From an uncultured Caulobacterales bacterium (lineage in GTDB: Bacteria > Pseudomonadota > Alphaproteobacteria > Caulobacterales > Caulobacteraceae), in NCBI GenBank assembly GCA_903858185.1, contig CAIOHT010000012.1, positions 1 to 64,000 on the forward strand: DNA of 64,000 bases. Direction: 5' to 3'. Both the position numbers and the translations under genes were made by a program. The notes below the pieces were generated by a model. That model did no database searches, was not told the origin of the DNA, and saw nothing but the letters and a program-made list of their open reading frames with translations. Below, piece after piece: positions 36,942-44,966 of this stretch. The stretch's first letter is position 1. Every line of letters begins with the position of its first letter.

Positions 36942-37238
36942 ATGCCCGACTTCATGTTCCTGATGCACGACGACCTGACCGCACCGGAGGACGAGGACGC
37001 CTGGGGCCCCTGGCTGGGCGGCCTGCGCGCGGCGGGCGTCTTCCAGGGCGGCAGCGGGATGGCCGGCGGTGTCACGCTCCGCAAACAGGGGACGCCCCGC
37101 GCACTGTCGTCACAGATTACGGGCTATATCCGTATCGAGGCCGAAGACATCGACCACGCCGCCAGACTGCTGGCGGGAAACCCGGTGTACGAGGCCGGCG
37201 GCACGGTCGAGATCCGCGACCTCCCGCGCGATGATTGA
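36942..37238 (+). CDS. YciI-related domain protein
   Basis: The 98-residue protein begins MPDFMFLMHDDLTA and includes WLGGLRAAGVFQGGSGM and a C-terminal region IDHAARLLAGNPVYEAGGTVEIRDL. These match the YciI-like dimeric alpha-beta barrel (DGPF-like) with its conserved Asp-rich start and the G-N-P-V-y-e-a-G element. Its activity is unknown; related proteins bind small ligands or act as lyases. It sits tightly between the metallopeptidase and the SWIM gene. Confidence 0.8.
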   Translation: MPDFMFLMHDDLTAPEDEDAWGPWLGGLRAAGVFQGGSGMAGGVTLRKQGTPRALSSQITGYIRIEAEDIDHAARLLAGNPVYEAGGTVEIRDLPRDD

Positions 37239-37291
37239 CCGGGCGCAGTCGCCCAAGACAAACCGTGAACGAATCGGATAGGACACCCGTC

Positions 37292-37723
37292 ATGCTCGCG
37301 CCCGATTTCGACTATGACGCCGTTCGCCGGGATATGCCCGAGGCTCGCGTGATGCGCGGTGAGGCCTATGCGGCCAAGGGCTGGGTCGATCTGGTGGAGG
37401 TCTTTCCGACCGGCGTCCTGGCCCATGTGACCGGCGAGCGGGGCATCGCCTATGTGGTCGAGGTCGCCGTGCCGGACGGCTCGGACGCCCGCTGCACCTG
37501 CCCGGATTTCGAGGACAGCGGCCTGCGCTGCAAGCATGTGGTGGCGACGGTGTTCACGGTGCTCGACGCTGATGACGCTGCGCTGGAGGCTGCCGCCGGC
37601 CGCCTGACACGCCTGACGGATCTGCTCGAGATGGAGGGCCGCGACGACGCCGGTCTCGCCGTCGAGCGCGCCCGTCGCGACCCGGCCCTGCTCCGCGCGC
37701 TCGAGGGCGAGCCGGTTTCCTGA
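37292..37723 (+). CDS. SWIM zinc-finger protein
   Basis: The 143-residue product has the SWIM zinc-binding motif CTCPDFEDSGLRCKHVVATV (C-x-C-x10-C-x-H) in the middle, the pattern of SWIM domains that bind DNA or proteins. The rest is an N-terminal beta-rich part (ARVMRGEAYAAKGWVDLVEV) and a charged C-terminal helix. I chose ATG 37292; a GTG at 37265 is also open. Similar short SWIM proteins in other bacteria lie near helicases, but here none is adjacent. Function unknown. Confidence 0.8.
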   Translation: MLAPDFDYDAVRRDMPEARVMRGEAYAAKGWVDLVEVFPTGVLAHVTGERGIAYVVEVAVPDGSDARCTCPDFEDSGLRCKHVVATVFTVLDADDAALEAAAGRLTRLTDLLEMEGRDDAGLAVERARRDPALLRALEGEPVS

Positions 37724-37766
37724 GCAACCGCACCAGCCGGACTGAGGACTAGTCCGCACCCAGAAG

Positions 37767-37782
37767 TTGACGCCCCCGTCAC
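37767..37782 (+). promoter_or_regulatory. TTGACG-N4-CGTCA element before ferritin-like gene
   Basis: TTGACGCCCCCGTCAC keeps the outer TGACG/CGTCA pairs of the palindrome at 32384, and shares the flanks AGAAG on the left and TTTCTCG on the right. It is 102 bases before the ATG at 37885. A second TTGACG follows at 37790. Shared sequence over about 28 bases implies the same regulator or promoter type at both loci. Confidence 0.6.
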
Positions 37783-37884
37783 TTTCTCGTTGACGACCCC
37801 GGGAATAAGTGGACAGTGTTCACCTTGCGTGAGGTCCGGGTTCAACGGGCCCGTATTCCCATGACTGGCCGGAGGATCGTTGCG

Positions 37885-39012
37885 ATGACCGACAAGAACA
37901 TCACCAAGGACGCCATGTACGACGCGGTTGCGCCGGACGACTTCGAGTCGATGCTCGAGCTCGATCGCTACGGCAACCGCTCCACGGCCTTCGACAAGAT
38001 TATCTCCGCGACCCACGACCACTTCTGGGATCCGCTGGACAAGGACTACATCGATTTCGACGAGCCCTTCGACATGGTGAACCAGGCGCTGGTTCCCGAG
38101 GACATGGTCGTGGCCCTGTCGACCGACTACGTCTCCAACCACCTGTCGGACCCGCTGGAGCGCATCCGCTTCATCAACGAGTCCACGCTGCGCAGCTTCT
38201 CCTCGATCCTGCACGGCGAGCAGGGCGCGCTGAACCTGTCGGCCAGCCTCTGCCATGTGCTGAAGGACCAGGGCGCGCAGGAGTACGCCGCCAACCAGAC
38301 CCGCGAAGAGGCCCGCCACGTCACGGCCTTCGCCAAATACGTCAAGGCGCGCTGGGGCAAGCCGGTTGAATGCGGCCCGACCCTGAAGGCCCTGCTGGTC
38401 GAGATCATCGGCGCGCCGGAGGTCTACAAGAAGATCATCGGCATGCAGATGCTGGTCGAGGGCCTCGCCATGGGCGCCTTCGCCACCTTCTACAACAAGC
38501 TGAACGACCCGGTCGGCAAGAAGCTGATGCAGCTGGTGATGACCGACGAGGCCTTCCACCACAAGTTCGGGAAGATCTGGGCCGATCGCACGATCCCCAA
38601 GCTGAGCCCCGAAGAGCATGCGATCATCGAGGACTGGGCGGCCCACTGCTTCCAGGCGGTGCTGTTCAACCTGGTTGGCCCGAACCAGCAGCGTGACCTG
38701 TATGAGAGCTTCGGCCTCGACCCCGACAAGGTCATCGCCGAGTTCGCCCAGATCATGACCGACGACATCCGTCGCGAGAGCATGAAGGAGCAGACCAACA
38801 TCTTCCGTGTGCTGGTCAAGACGCTGCTCAACGCCGGCATCATCACCGACCGCACCAAGTCCTTCTACGGCATGTATGTCGACCTGGAAGAGCTGAAGCT
38901 GGAAGGCGACCGGATGGTCGGCGACGACATCGCCGAGGACGGCATCCGCTATCTGCAGGCGATCAACTTCAAGGATCGCGACCACAAGCCGGTCAGCATC
39001 GCCGCCGAATAA
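37885..39012 (+). CDS. Ferritin-like diiron protein of unknown function
   Basis: The 375-residue protein carries a full four-helix diiron ligand set: Glu112, Glu142 and His145 in the ExxH of REEARHVTAF, Glu192 in MLVEGLAMGAF, and Glu222 and His225 in TDEAFHHKFGKIW. This is the E-ExxH-E-ExxH pattern of R2-like oxidases, N-oxygenases and acyl desaturases, but the rest does not match a named enzyme I recognise. I chose ATG 37885, eight bases after GGAGG. It is followed by a clear terminator, so it is monocistronic. The shared upstream element suggests electron supply by the ferredoxin pair at 32.4-34 kb. Confidence 0.82.
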   Translation: MTDKNITKDAMYDAVAPDDFESMLELDRYGNRSTAFDKIISATHDHFWDPLDKDYIDFDEPFDMVNQALVPEDMVVALSTDYVSNHLSDPLERIRFINESTLRSFSSILHGEQGALNLSASLCHVLKDQGAQEYAANQTREEARHVTAFAKYVKARWGKPVECGPTLKALLVEIIGAPEVYKKIIGMQMLVEGLAMGAFATFYNKLNDPVGKKLMQLVMTDEAFHHKFGKIWADRTIPKLSPEEHAIIEDWAAHCFQAVLFNLVGPNQQRDLYESFGLDPDKVIAEFAQIMTDDIRRESMKEQTNIFRVLVKTLLNAGIITDRTKSFYGMYVDLEELKLEGDRMVGDDIAEDGIRYLQAINFKDRDHKPVSIAAE

Positions 39013-39037
39013 GGTCTCCGCTTCGACGGACCCGCGA

Positions 39038-39067
39038 ACGCCCCGCCGCAACCCGGCGGGGCGTTTT
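39038..39067 (+). terminator. Rho-independent terminator after ferritin-like gene
   Basis: ACGCCCCGCCG (39038-39048) pairs perfectly with CGGCGGGGCGT (39054-39064) around a five-base loop and is followed by TTTT. It ends the 37885-39012 transcript. Confidence 0.9.
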
Positions 39068-39130
39068 GCGTCCAGCGGTCCCCGCACGGGGCAGAGTCCA
39101 CATTTCTGCCGGGCCGGCTAGAATAGGGCC

Positions 39131-39682
39131 ATGAACCGAACACGCCTGGTCGCCCTGTTCGCCGCCCTGCTGATCGCCGGTCCTGTCCTGGCCGCCGTGC
39201 CGCAGCCCGCACGGTCGGTTTCGGCCAGCTTCTACTCCGGGCGCTGGTACGAGATCGCCCGCATCCCCAACGCCGGCCAGCGCGATTGCCAGGCCGCGGA
39301 AAGCCAGTTCGCCCGACCGGTCGGTGACGGGGACGCCAGCTTTGTCAGCGACACCGGCGAGTTCTCCGTCCGCCAGGTCTGCCATCGCGGAACGCCGAAC
39401 GGCGCGACCAGGGTGTTCGCCACCCGCGGCCGTATCCTGCCCGGCAGCCGCAACGCCAGGTTCGAGTTGAGCTTCCTCGGCGGGATCCGGAAGCAGGAAT
39501 ACTGGGTGCTTGAAACCTCTCCGGACGGCGGCTGGGCCCTGATGGCCACCCCCGGCGGGAACTACATCTGGCTGCTGTCGCGCAAGGCCGTGATGCCCGC
39601 CGCCGCCAAGGCTGCGGCCATCGCAAGGATCAGGGCGCTCGGCTACGACCAGCCGCTGGAGTTTCCGGCCCAGGCCGGTTGA
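39131..39682 (+). CDS. Lipocalin family protein (Blc-like), exported
   Basis: The 183-residue protein starts with a signal peptide (LVALFAALLIAGPVLA, cleaved after AxA), without a lipobox cysteine. The lipocalin motif FYSGRWYEIARIP appears at about residue 37, with the third conserved region KQEYWVLET and YIWLLSRKAVMP near the end. Bacterial lipocalins bind fatty acids or lysophospholipids in the envelope. Cysteines in RDCQAAES and VRQVCHR likely form a disulfide. It is not visibly linked to neighbours. Confidence 0.88.
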   Translation: MNRTRLVALFAALLIAGPVLAAVPQPARSVSASFYSGRWYEIARIPNAGQRDCQAAESQFARPVGDGDASFVSDTGEFSVRQVCHRGTPNGATRVFATRGRILPGSRNARFELSFLGGIRKQEYWVLETSPDGGWALMATPGGNYIWLLSRKAVMPAAAKAAAIARIRALGYDQPLEFPAQAG

Positions 39683-39686
39683 CAAC

Positions 39687-39701
39687 GAACGAAACCGGAA
39701 C
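39687..39701 (+). promoter_or_regulatory. LexA box upstream of mmcB
   Basis: GAAC-GAAACCG-GAAC is the reverse form of the alphaproteobacterial LexA operator GTTC-N7-GTTC, ending 12 bases before the mmcB start. LexA would repress mmcB until DNA damage. The site overlaps the likely promoter or leader. Confidence 0.8.
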
Positions 39702-39713
39702 ATCAATGACGGG

Positions 39714-40148
39714 GTGGAAATCGTCGCCCTCACGCTCGTCACGGTCACCCGGCCGGAGACCACGCTCGCCGTCACGCGCGGGGCGGCGCGGCTGCTGGTC
39801 GAGATGGGCTATGCGCCGCTGGCCGAGGTGGGTCTGCCCAACGGGCGGCGGGCGGACCTGATGGCGCTGGGACCCAAGGGCGAGGTCATCATCGTCGAGG
39901 TCAAGTCGAGCCCCGAGGACTACCTGACCGACCGCAAGTGGGCGGAGTACGCGCCTTACTGCGACGCCTTCTTCTTCGCCGTGTCGCCCGGCTTTCCGGT
40001 GGACCTGATCCCGCCCGAGCCCGGCCTGATCGTCGCGGACGGGTTCGGCGGCGCTGTGGTGCGGGAGCCCGGCTGGACGCCGCTGGTCGCCGCCCGACGC
40101 AAGGCGCTGACCCTGGCCTTCGCAAGGCTGGCGGCGTTTCGGGGGTAA
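39714..40148 (+). CDS. mmcB: MmcB family DNA repair protein
   Basis: The 144-residue product has VTRPETTLAVTRGAARLLVEMGYAPLAEV, then a nuclease-like acidic core GRRADLMALGPKGEVIIVEVKSSPEDYLTDRKW with the D-x(n)-E-x-K pattern of restriction-endonuclease folds. It matches MmcB, a protein of the Caulobacter SOS response needed for mitomycin C resistance. Start GTG 39714 follows a perfect LexA box. It ends 3 bases from the convergent regA-type gene. Confidence 0.88.
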   Translation: MEIVALTLVTVTRPETTLAVTRGAARLLVEMGYAPLAEVGLPNGRRADLMALGPKGEVIIVEVKSSPEDYLTDRKWAEYAPYCDAFFFAVSPGFPVDLIPPEPGLIVADGFGGAVVREPGWTPLVAARRKALTLAFARLAAFRG

Positions 40149-40150
40149 TC

Positions 40151-40708
40151 CTACCGCGGCGCGCGCTTGGCCAGGATGCGCTGCAGGGTCCGGCGATGCA
40201 TCGACAGGCGGCGCGCGGTCTCGGAGACATTGTGGCCGCACAGTTCATAGACCCGCTGGATATGCTCCCAGCGCACCCGGTCAGCGCTCATCGGATTGTC
40301 CGGCGGCGCCGCCTGCATGTCGCCGGCGGCCAGCAGGGCCCGGGCCACGTCGTCCGCATCCGCCGGCTTGGCCAGGTAGTCGACCGCCCCGGCCTTCACC
40401 GCCGCGACGGCCGTGGCGATGTTGCCGTAGCCGGTCAGCATGATCACCCGGGCGTCCGGCCGGGCGTCACGGATCGCCTCGACCACCTTCAGCCCGGTCC
40501 CGTCTTCCAGCCGCATGTCGAGCACGGCGAAGGCGGGCGGGGCGGCCCGGACGGCCTCAAGGGCCTCCACCACCCCGCCAGCCGTGGTCACGACGAAGCC
40601 GCGCTGCTCCAGCGCCCGGCCAAGCCTTGTCCTCAGCGCCAGATCGTCATCCAGCACGAGCAGGCTTCGGTCGGGCAACGCCGCTATGAGATTCGACAGA
40701 TCGGTCAT
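40151..40708 (-). CDS. regA: Redox response regulator RegA/ActR/PrrA
   Basis: The 185-residue response regulator has a receiver with LLVLDDDLAL, phospho-Asp in FAVLDMRLEDGTGL, MLTGYG and the lysine in YLAKPADADDV. The C-terminal FIS-type helix-turn-helix is NVSETARRLSMHRRTLQRIL, essentially diagnostic of RegA homologues. It controls respiration, CO2 and nitrogen fixation or photosynthesis genes according to redox state in other alphaproteobacteria. It lies 46 bases downstream of its kinase on the same strand. In this organism the regulon is unknown. Confidence 0.92.
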   Translation of the reverse strand: MTDLSNLIAALPDRSLLVLDDDLALRTRLGRALEQRGFVVTTAGGVVEALEAVRAAPPAFAVLDMRLEDGTGLKVVEAIRDARPDARVIMLTGYGNIATAVAAVKAGAVDYLAKPADADDVARALLAAGDMQAAPPDNPMSADRVRWEHIQRVYELCGHNVSETARRLSMHRRTLQRILAKRAPR

Positions 40709-40754
40709 CGCCCTGGTCTCGCACGCATTTCAAGTCGCGGTTGTAGCACTCGCG

Positions 40755-42197
40755 TCAAACCGTCGCATCGTTTCGTGCGGCGCCGGGCGCCGATAGCTCG
40801 CCGAACGGGTCGGGCAGGGCCGGAGCCTCGATCGCCTCCCGCCGCCAGCGCGCAGTGATAACGGCCCCGCCGTGCCGACCGTTCCGGAAATCCACATTGG
40901 CGCCCGTCCGCTCGAGCAGGGTCTTGGCGATGAAGAACCCCAGTCCCATGCCGACATGGCCGCTGCGCATGGCTTCGGCGCCCGGTCGGCTGGTCACATA
41001 AGGCTCGCCGAGCTTGACCAGGACCTCCGGCGCGAAGCCCGGCCCGTCGTCTCGCACCTCAATGGCGATGTGACGCGCATCGAACCGCGCCGAAACGAGG
41101 ATTTCGGAGCGGGCGAAGTCGACCGCGTTCTCGACGAAGGCCGTCAGGGCGTGCAGCACCTCCGCCAGACGCCAGATTTCCGGCGCCGGCTCGCCGTGCG
41201 CCCCGGACACAACCGCCTCGACCCGAACGTCGGGCCTTCGGGCGTGCGGCGCGATCGATTCCTGCACCACCTGCAACAGGGTCATGCGCTCGTGCACCGC
41301 GTCGCCGGCTTCCGGTGTCCGGGTCAGTCGTCTCAGGATGTCCCGGCACCGCTCGGCCTGGGCGATCAGCAGGTCGGCGTCCTCGCGCAGGGGCCCATCA
41401 GGCGTGTTGCGGCCCATCTCCTTCGCCACGATCGAGATGGTCGCCAGCGGGGTGCCCAGCTCATGGGCCGCTGCTGCGGCCAGGGCGCCAAGGGCCGACA
41501 GCCGCTGCTCGCGCGCCAGCACGGTATGGGCGGTGTCGAGCGCCAGCTCCATGCGAGCCGCCTCCTGCGCGGCATACCAGGCGTAGGCTGCTGTAAAGGC
41601 GATCCCCAGCACCCGGGCCATTACCGCGCCGATGCGGTTGAGCAGCGGCGGATTGAAAGGCTCCGCGTCCGGCGACGGCAGCGGCAGGGCCGTTACCGCA
41701 AGGAAGATGCAGGCCACGATGGCCAGCAGCGCCAGCAGGACCGTGTGGCGCAGCGGCAGTGTCGCCGCCGCCAGGGTCGCCGGCCCGATCAGCAGCAGGG
41801 AGAATGGATTGACGATGCCGCCCGTCAGGTAGAGCAGGGCGGACAGCTGCAGGATGTCGAACGCGATATGCCCGGCGGCCTCGTTGTCGGTCGCCAGCCG
41901 CTGGCCCGATGTTACGAGGCTGACCAGCACGTTGAGCCAGGCGGAGATGGCGATCAGCGCAAAGCAGCCGGCGACAGGCGTCGGCAGGTTGAGTCCATAG
42001 GCCACGACCACGACCGTGATCGTCTGGCCGGCGATCGCGACCCATCGCAGGTTGGTCAGGGCCCGCACGCGCAGCCGCCCGCGGCGAGGCACGCCGGCCG
42101 GCCAGAGCGCGTCCCAGCCTTGCGCGGCGGGCCTGTCCGGCCTATCGAGTCCCGGCTCCGGATCGGCCATCGCGGCCGGTGATGGTGTCAGCGCCAT
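40755..42197 (-). CDS. regB: Redox sensor kinase RegB/ActS/PrrB
   Basis: The 480-residue protein has six hydrophobic helices, with the quinone-site motif LTGGIVNPFSLLLIGP on the loop between helices 3 and 4. The kinase box AAAAHELGTPLATI puts the phospho-acceptor at His245. Cys284 in AERCRDILRRL is 39 residues on and corresponds to the redox-active cysteine of RegB. HATPase motifs FVENAVDFA, VRDDGPGF and GMGLGFFIAK follow. Start is uncertain: ATG 42197, ATG 42170 or TTG 42263. It is divergent from a SCO gene, as senC is from regB in Rhodobacter. Confidence 0.9.
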   Translation of the reverse strand: MALTPSPAAMADPEPGLDRPDRPAAQGWDALWPAGVPRRGRLRVRALTNLRWVAIAGQTITVVVVAYGLNLPTPVAGCFALIAISAWLNVLVSLVTSGQRLATDNEAAGHIAFDILQLSALLYLTGGIVNPFSLLLIGPATLAAATLPLRHTVLLALLAIVACIFLAVTALPLPSPDAEPFNPPLLNRIGAVMARVLGIAFTAAYAWYAAQEAARMELALDTAHTVLAREQRLSALGALAAAAAHELGTPLATISIVAKEMGRNTPDGPLREDADLLIAQAERCRDILRRLTRTPEAGDAVHERMTLLQVVQESIAPHARRPDVRVEAVVSGAHGEPAPEIWRLAEVLHALTAFVENAVDFARSEILVSARFDARHIAIEVRDDGPGFAPEVLVKLGEPYVTSRPGAEAMRSGHVGMGLGFFIAKTLLERTGANVDFRNGRHGGAVITARWRREAIEAPALPDPFGELSAPGAARNDATV

Positions 42198-42239
42198 GGC
42201 CGTCAGAGTGGGCCGAACGCGCGCCGATGGCGAGCCCTG

Positions 42240-42857
42240 ATGGAGAGACTCTTGTCGCGTCAACGCCTGTTACTGATCGTCACCGTCGCCCTTGGACTGG
42301 TGCTGGCCGTGCTGATCGCGCTCAGCTTCAACGCCGGCCGCCCGAGCCAGAACCAAGGCCAGGGCCAGGCGCTGGTGGGCGGGCCGTTCCAGTTGGTCAA
42401 CCAGGAGGGCCGGCCGGTCGACCAGTCGGTGCTCAAGGGCAAGTGGAGCGTGGTCTTCTTCGGCTTCACCTACTGCCCGGACATCTGCCCGGCGACGATG
42501 CAGGCGGTCCGCAGCGCGGTCGACCTGCTCGGGCCCGCCGGCAAGGATGTGCAAATCGTGTTCGTTTCGGTGGATCCCGGGCGCGACAAGCCGCGGGTGC
42601 TGAAGGACTGGCTGGACGCCCAGGACCTGCCTGCTTCGACGCTCGGCCTCACCGGCACGCCGGAGCAGGTGGCGGCTGCGGCGAAGGCCTATCGCGTGGT
42701 CTACCAAAGGCAGGGCGACGGCCCCGACTACCAGGTCAACCACTCTACGGCCGCCTACCTGATGAATACCGACGGGCGATTTGACCGGGTACTGGCCTAC
42801 GGCCTGACGCCCGAGCAGATGGCCGACCAGATCCGCAAGGGCATGCGCGGAGACTAG
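42240..42857 (+). CDS. SCO family copper-binding thioredoxin-fold protein
   Basis: The 205-residue protein has an N-terminal membrane anchor (about residues 9-30), then the SCO core GKWSVVFFGFTYCPDICPATM. Copper ligands are Cys79 and Cys83 of the CPDIC motif, and His168 of QVNHSTAAYLM. It assembles the CuA site of cytochrome c oxidase on the periplasmic face. Divergent placement from regB echoes the senC/prrC locus, and SCO proteins there also relate to redox sensing. It starts at ATG 42240. Confidence 0.92.
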   Translation: MERLLSRQRLLLIVTVALGLVLAVLIALSFNAGRPSQNQGQGQALVGGPFQLVNQEGRPVDQSVLKGKWSVVFFGFTYCPDICPATMQAVRSAVDLLGPAGKDVQIVFVSVDPGRDKPRVLKDWLDAQDLPASTLGLTGTPEQVAAAAKAYRVVYQRQGDGPDYQVNHSTAAYLMNTDGRFDRVLAYGLTPEQMADQIRKGMRGD

Positions 42858-42928
42858 GGCGTTAATTGGCACTGGACTTCGTTAAGCAGCGTTGTGTTAT
42901 GCTGCGCTGCACAACGAACGAGGTTCGA

Positions 42929-44179
42929 TTGCTCTACGCCCTGCACGAAGCGACCTACTACGCCGCCTCCCCGATGCGCGCCGCCGCGCGCATGACGCGC
43001 GACTGGTGGACCTCGCCGCTCAACCCCGCCCGCAATTCCCAGCTCGGCCGCAAGATTTCCGCCGGCGCCGATCTGTATGCCAACGTCACCCGTCGCTACG
43101 GCAAGCCGGACTGGCATATCGACGAGATCACCGTGAATGACCACAAGGTCCGGGTCCGCCCGACGGTGGTCTGGGAAAGCCCGTGGTGCCGCCTGATCCA
43201 GTTCGATCGCGACATGGCGGACATGCGTCGGGCCGGCAAGCTGCAGCTCGATCCGGCCGTGCTGATCGTGGCCCCGATGTCGGGCCACTACGCGACGCTG
43301 CTGCGCGGCACGGTCGAGGCCTTCGCGCCCGACCACGCCGTGTTCATCACCGACTGGTCCAACGCCCGCGACGTTCCGATGATGGAAGGCCGCTTCGACT
43401 TCAACGACTACATCGACCACATCAAGCTGATGCTCGAGGCCCTTGGGCACCGGGCGCACGTGGTGGCTGTCTGCCAGCCAGGCCCTCCGGTTCTGGCCGC
43501 CGCTGCCCTGATGGCGGAAGAGAACAACCGCTATCGGCCGCGCACCATGACCTTCATGGGCTCGCCGATCGACGCGCGTCTCTCGCCGACCGTGACCAAC
43601 AAGCTGGCCGAGGAACGGCCGTTCACCTGGTTCCAGTCGAGCATGATCTACAACGTGCCGGCGCCCTATCCGGGCGTGGGCCGGCGCGTCTATCCGGGCT
43701 TCGTGCAGCTGGCCAGTTTCATGTCGATGAACCTGGAGCGCCACAAGGACGCCCACCGGCGCTACTTCGACAACCTGGTCGCCGGCGACGGCGACAGCGC
43801 CGACAAGCACGTCGCCTTCTACGACGAGTATCTGGCGGTGATGGATCTGACCGAGGAGTTCTACCTCGATACGATCGACAAGGTGTTCCAGTCCTACGCC
43901 CTGCCCAAGGGCGAGCTGATGCACCGCGACCGGCTGGTGAACCCCGCTGCGATCACCGACATCGGCCTGATGACGGTCGAGGGCGAGCTGGACGACATCT
44001 CCGGCATCGGCCAGACCCAGGCGGCCCACGACCTCTGTCCGAACATCCCCGCCGACATGAAGCTGGACCACGTCCAGCAGGGTGTCGGCCACTACGGCGT
44101 GTTCAACGGCAGGCGCTTCCGCGAGGAGATATTCCCGCGCGTGCAGGACTTCATCCGCCAGTGCGATCCCGACTTCTGA
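42929..44179 (+). CDS. phaZ: Intracellular polyhydroxyalkanoate depolymerase PhaZ
   Basis: The 416-residue alpha/beta-hydrolase has the intracellular PhaZ nucleophile box AVCQPGPPVL, with Cys182 in place of serine. Family landmarks include SPWCRLIQF, APMSGHYATLLRGTVE, DWSNARDVP, FMGSPIDAR, VEGELDDISG and the catalytic His in VGHYGVFNGRRF. It degrades stored polyhydroxybutyrate granules. I chose TTG 42929 (LLYALHEATYY), with GAGG five bases upstream and family-like start; longer frames from ATG 42899 or TTG 42866 are possible. Upstream DNA is TGC-rich, which may reflect PhaR-type binding. Confidence 0.9.
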   Translation: MLYALHEATYYAASPMRAAARMTRDWWTSPLNPARNSQLGRKISAGADLYANVTRRYGKPDWHIDEITVNDHKVRVRPTVVWESPWCRLIQFDRDMADMRRAGKLQLDPAVLIVAPMSGHYATLLRGTVEAFAPDHAVFITDWSNARDVPMMEGRFDFNDYIDHIKLMLEALGHRAHVVAVCQPGPPVLAAAALMAEENNRYRPRTMTFMGSPIDARLSPTVTNKLAEERPFTWFQSSMIYNVPAPYPGVGRRVYPGFVQLASFMSMNLERHKDAHRRYFDNLVAGDGDSADKHVAFYDEYLAVMDLTEEFYLDTIDKVFQSYALPKGELMHRDRLVNPAAITDIGLMTVEGELDDISGIGQTQAAHDLCPNIPADMKLDHVQQGVGHYGVFNGRRFREEIFPRVQDFIRQCDPDF

Positions 44180-44219
44180 ATCGGGCTTTGCGGGACGCAC
44201 GTCCCGGCTTAAGCACGGG

Positions 44220-44966
44220 ATGATGAACCTGTTCGGACGATCCGGCTTCAGCCACGGCGACCGTATCGAGGCGGCCGGCCAGCCCGTTCGCCTGTCCGTC
44301 AACGCGCGCGCGCGGCGGATCAGTCTGCGGGTCGACCGGGTCAAGCGGGAGGCGATCGCCACCGCGCCGAGCGTCCGCCGGCTTGGCGAGGCCGTCGCCT
44401 TTGCCCGCGAGCGGGCGGACTGGATCGCCGACCAGCTCGCCGACCTGCCAAAAACCACCCCGCTGCGGCCCGGCGCCGCGCTCACCCTGTTTGGACGGCC
44501 CGTCCACCTCGTCGCGGGCTCCGGCCGGGCGAAGCTGGCCGAGGGCCTGGACGGCTTTACCATCACCGCGCCGGACGACGCGGCCTACGGCGACCGGGTG
44601 CTGCGCCTGGTCAAGGCCGAGGCGCGACGCTGGCTGACCGAACGAACCGTGGTGTACGCTGCGGCGCTGAACCAGCCTGTGCCGCAGATCGCCATCACCG
44701 ACACCCGCGGCCGCTGGGGCTCGTGTCGCCCGACCAGCGCGCGCGGGCCGGCCGCGATCCGCTACAGCTGGCGGCTCGCGATGGCGCCCGCCGATGTGGC
44801 CGACTATGTGGTCGCCCACGAGTGCGCCCATCTGATCGAGGCCAACCACGGCCCGCGTTTCTGGGCCCTTGTGCGCCAGATAAATGGCGACCCGGCCCCG
44901 CATCGCGGATGGCTCAAACGCGAAGGCGGCCGCCTTCAGGCCGTTGGGCGCAGCCCGGCGCCCTAG
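44220..44966 (+). CDS. YgjP/SprT-like M48-type metallopeptidase family
   Basis: The 248-residue protein has an N-terminal part NARARRISLRVDRVKREAIA, typical of YgjP-type proteins, then RGRWGSCRPTSARGPAAIRYSWRLAMAP (start and end of the motif) and the zinc motif VVAHECAHLIEANHGPRFW, where HExxH plus the NHG ligand is characteristic. Relatives are called UPF/YgjP or SprT-like; the substrate is unknown. Start is ATG 44220 (next ATG 44223). Its TAG overlaps the stop of the convergent penicillin-binding protein. Confidence 0.88.
   Translation: MMNLFGRSGFSHGDRIEAAGQPVRLSVNARARRISLRVDRVKREAIATAPSVRRLGEAVAFARERADWIADQLADLPKTTPLRPGAALTLFGRPVHLVAGSGRAKLAEGLDGFTITAPDDAAYGDRVLRLVKAEARRWLTERTVVYAAALNQPVPQIAITDTRGRWGSCRPTSARGPAAIRYSWRLAMAPADVADYVVAHECAHLIEANHGPRFWALVRQINGDPAPHRGWLKREGGRLQAVGRSPAP

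Noticed and set aside
37790..37818. TTGACG at 37790 as a -35 with a -10 in ACAGTG
   Set aside because: The spacing is possible but the -10 is poor; no promoter was annotated.
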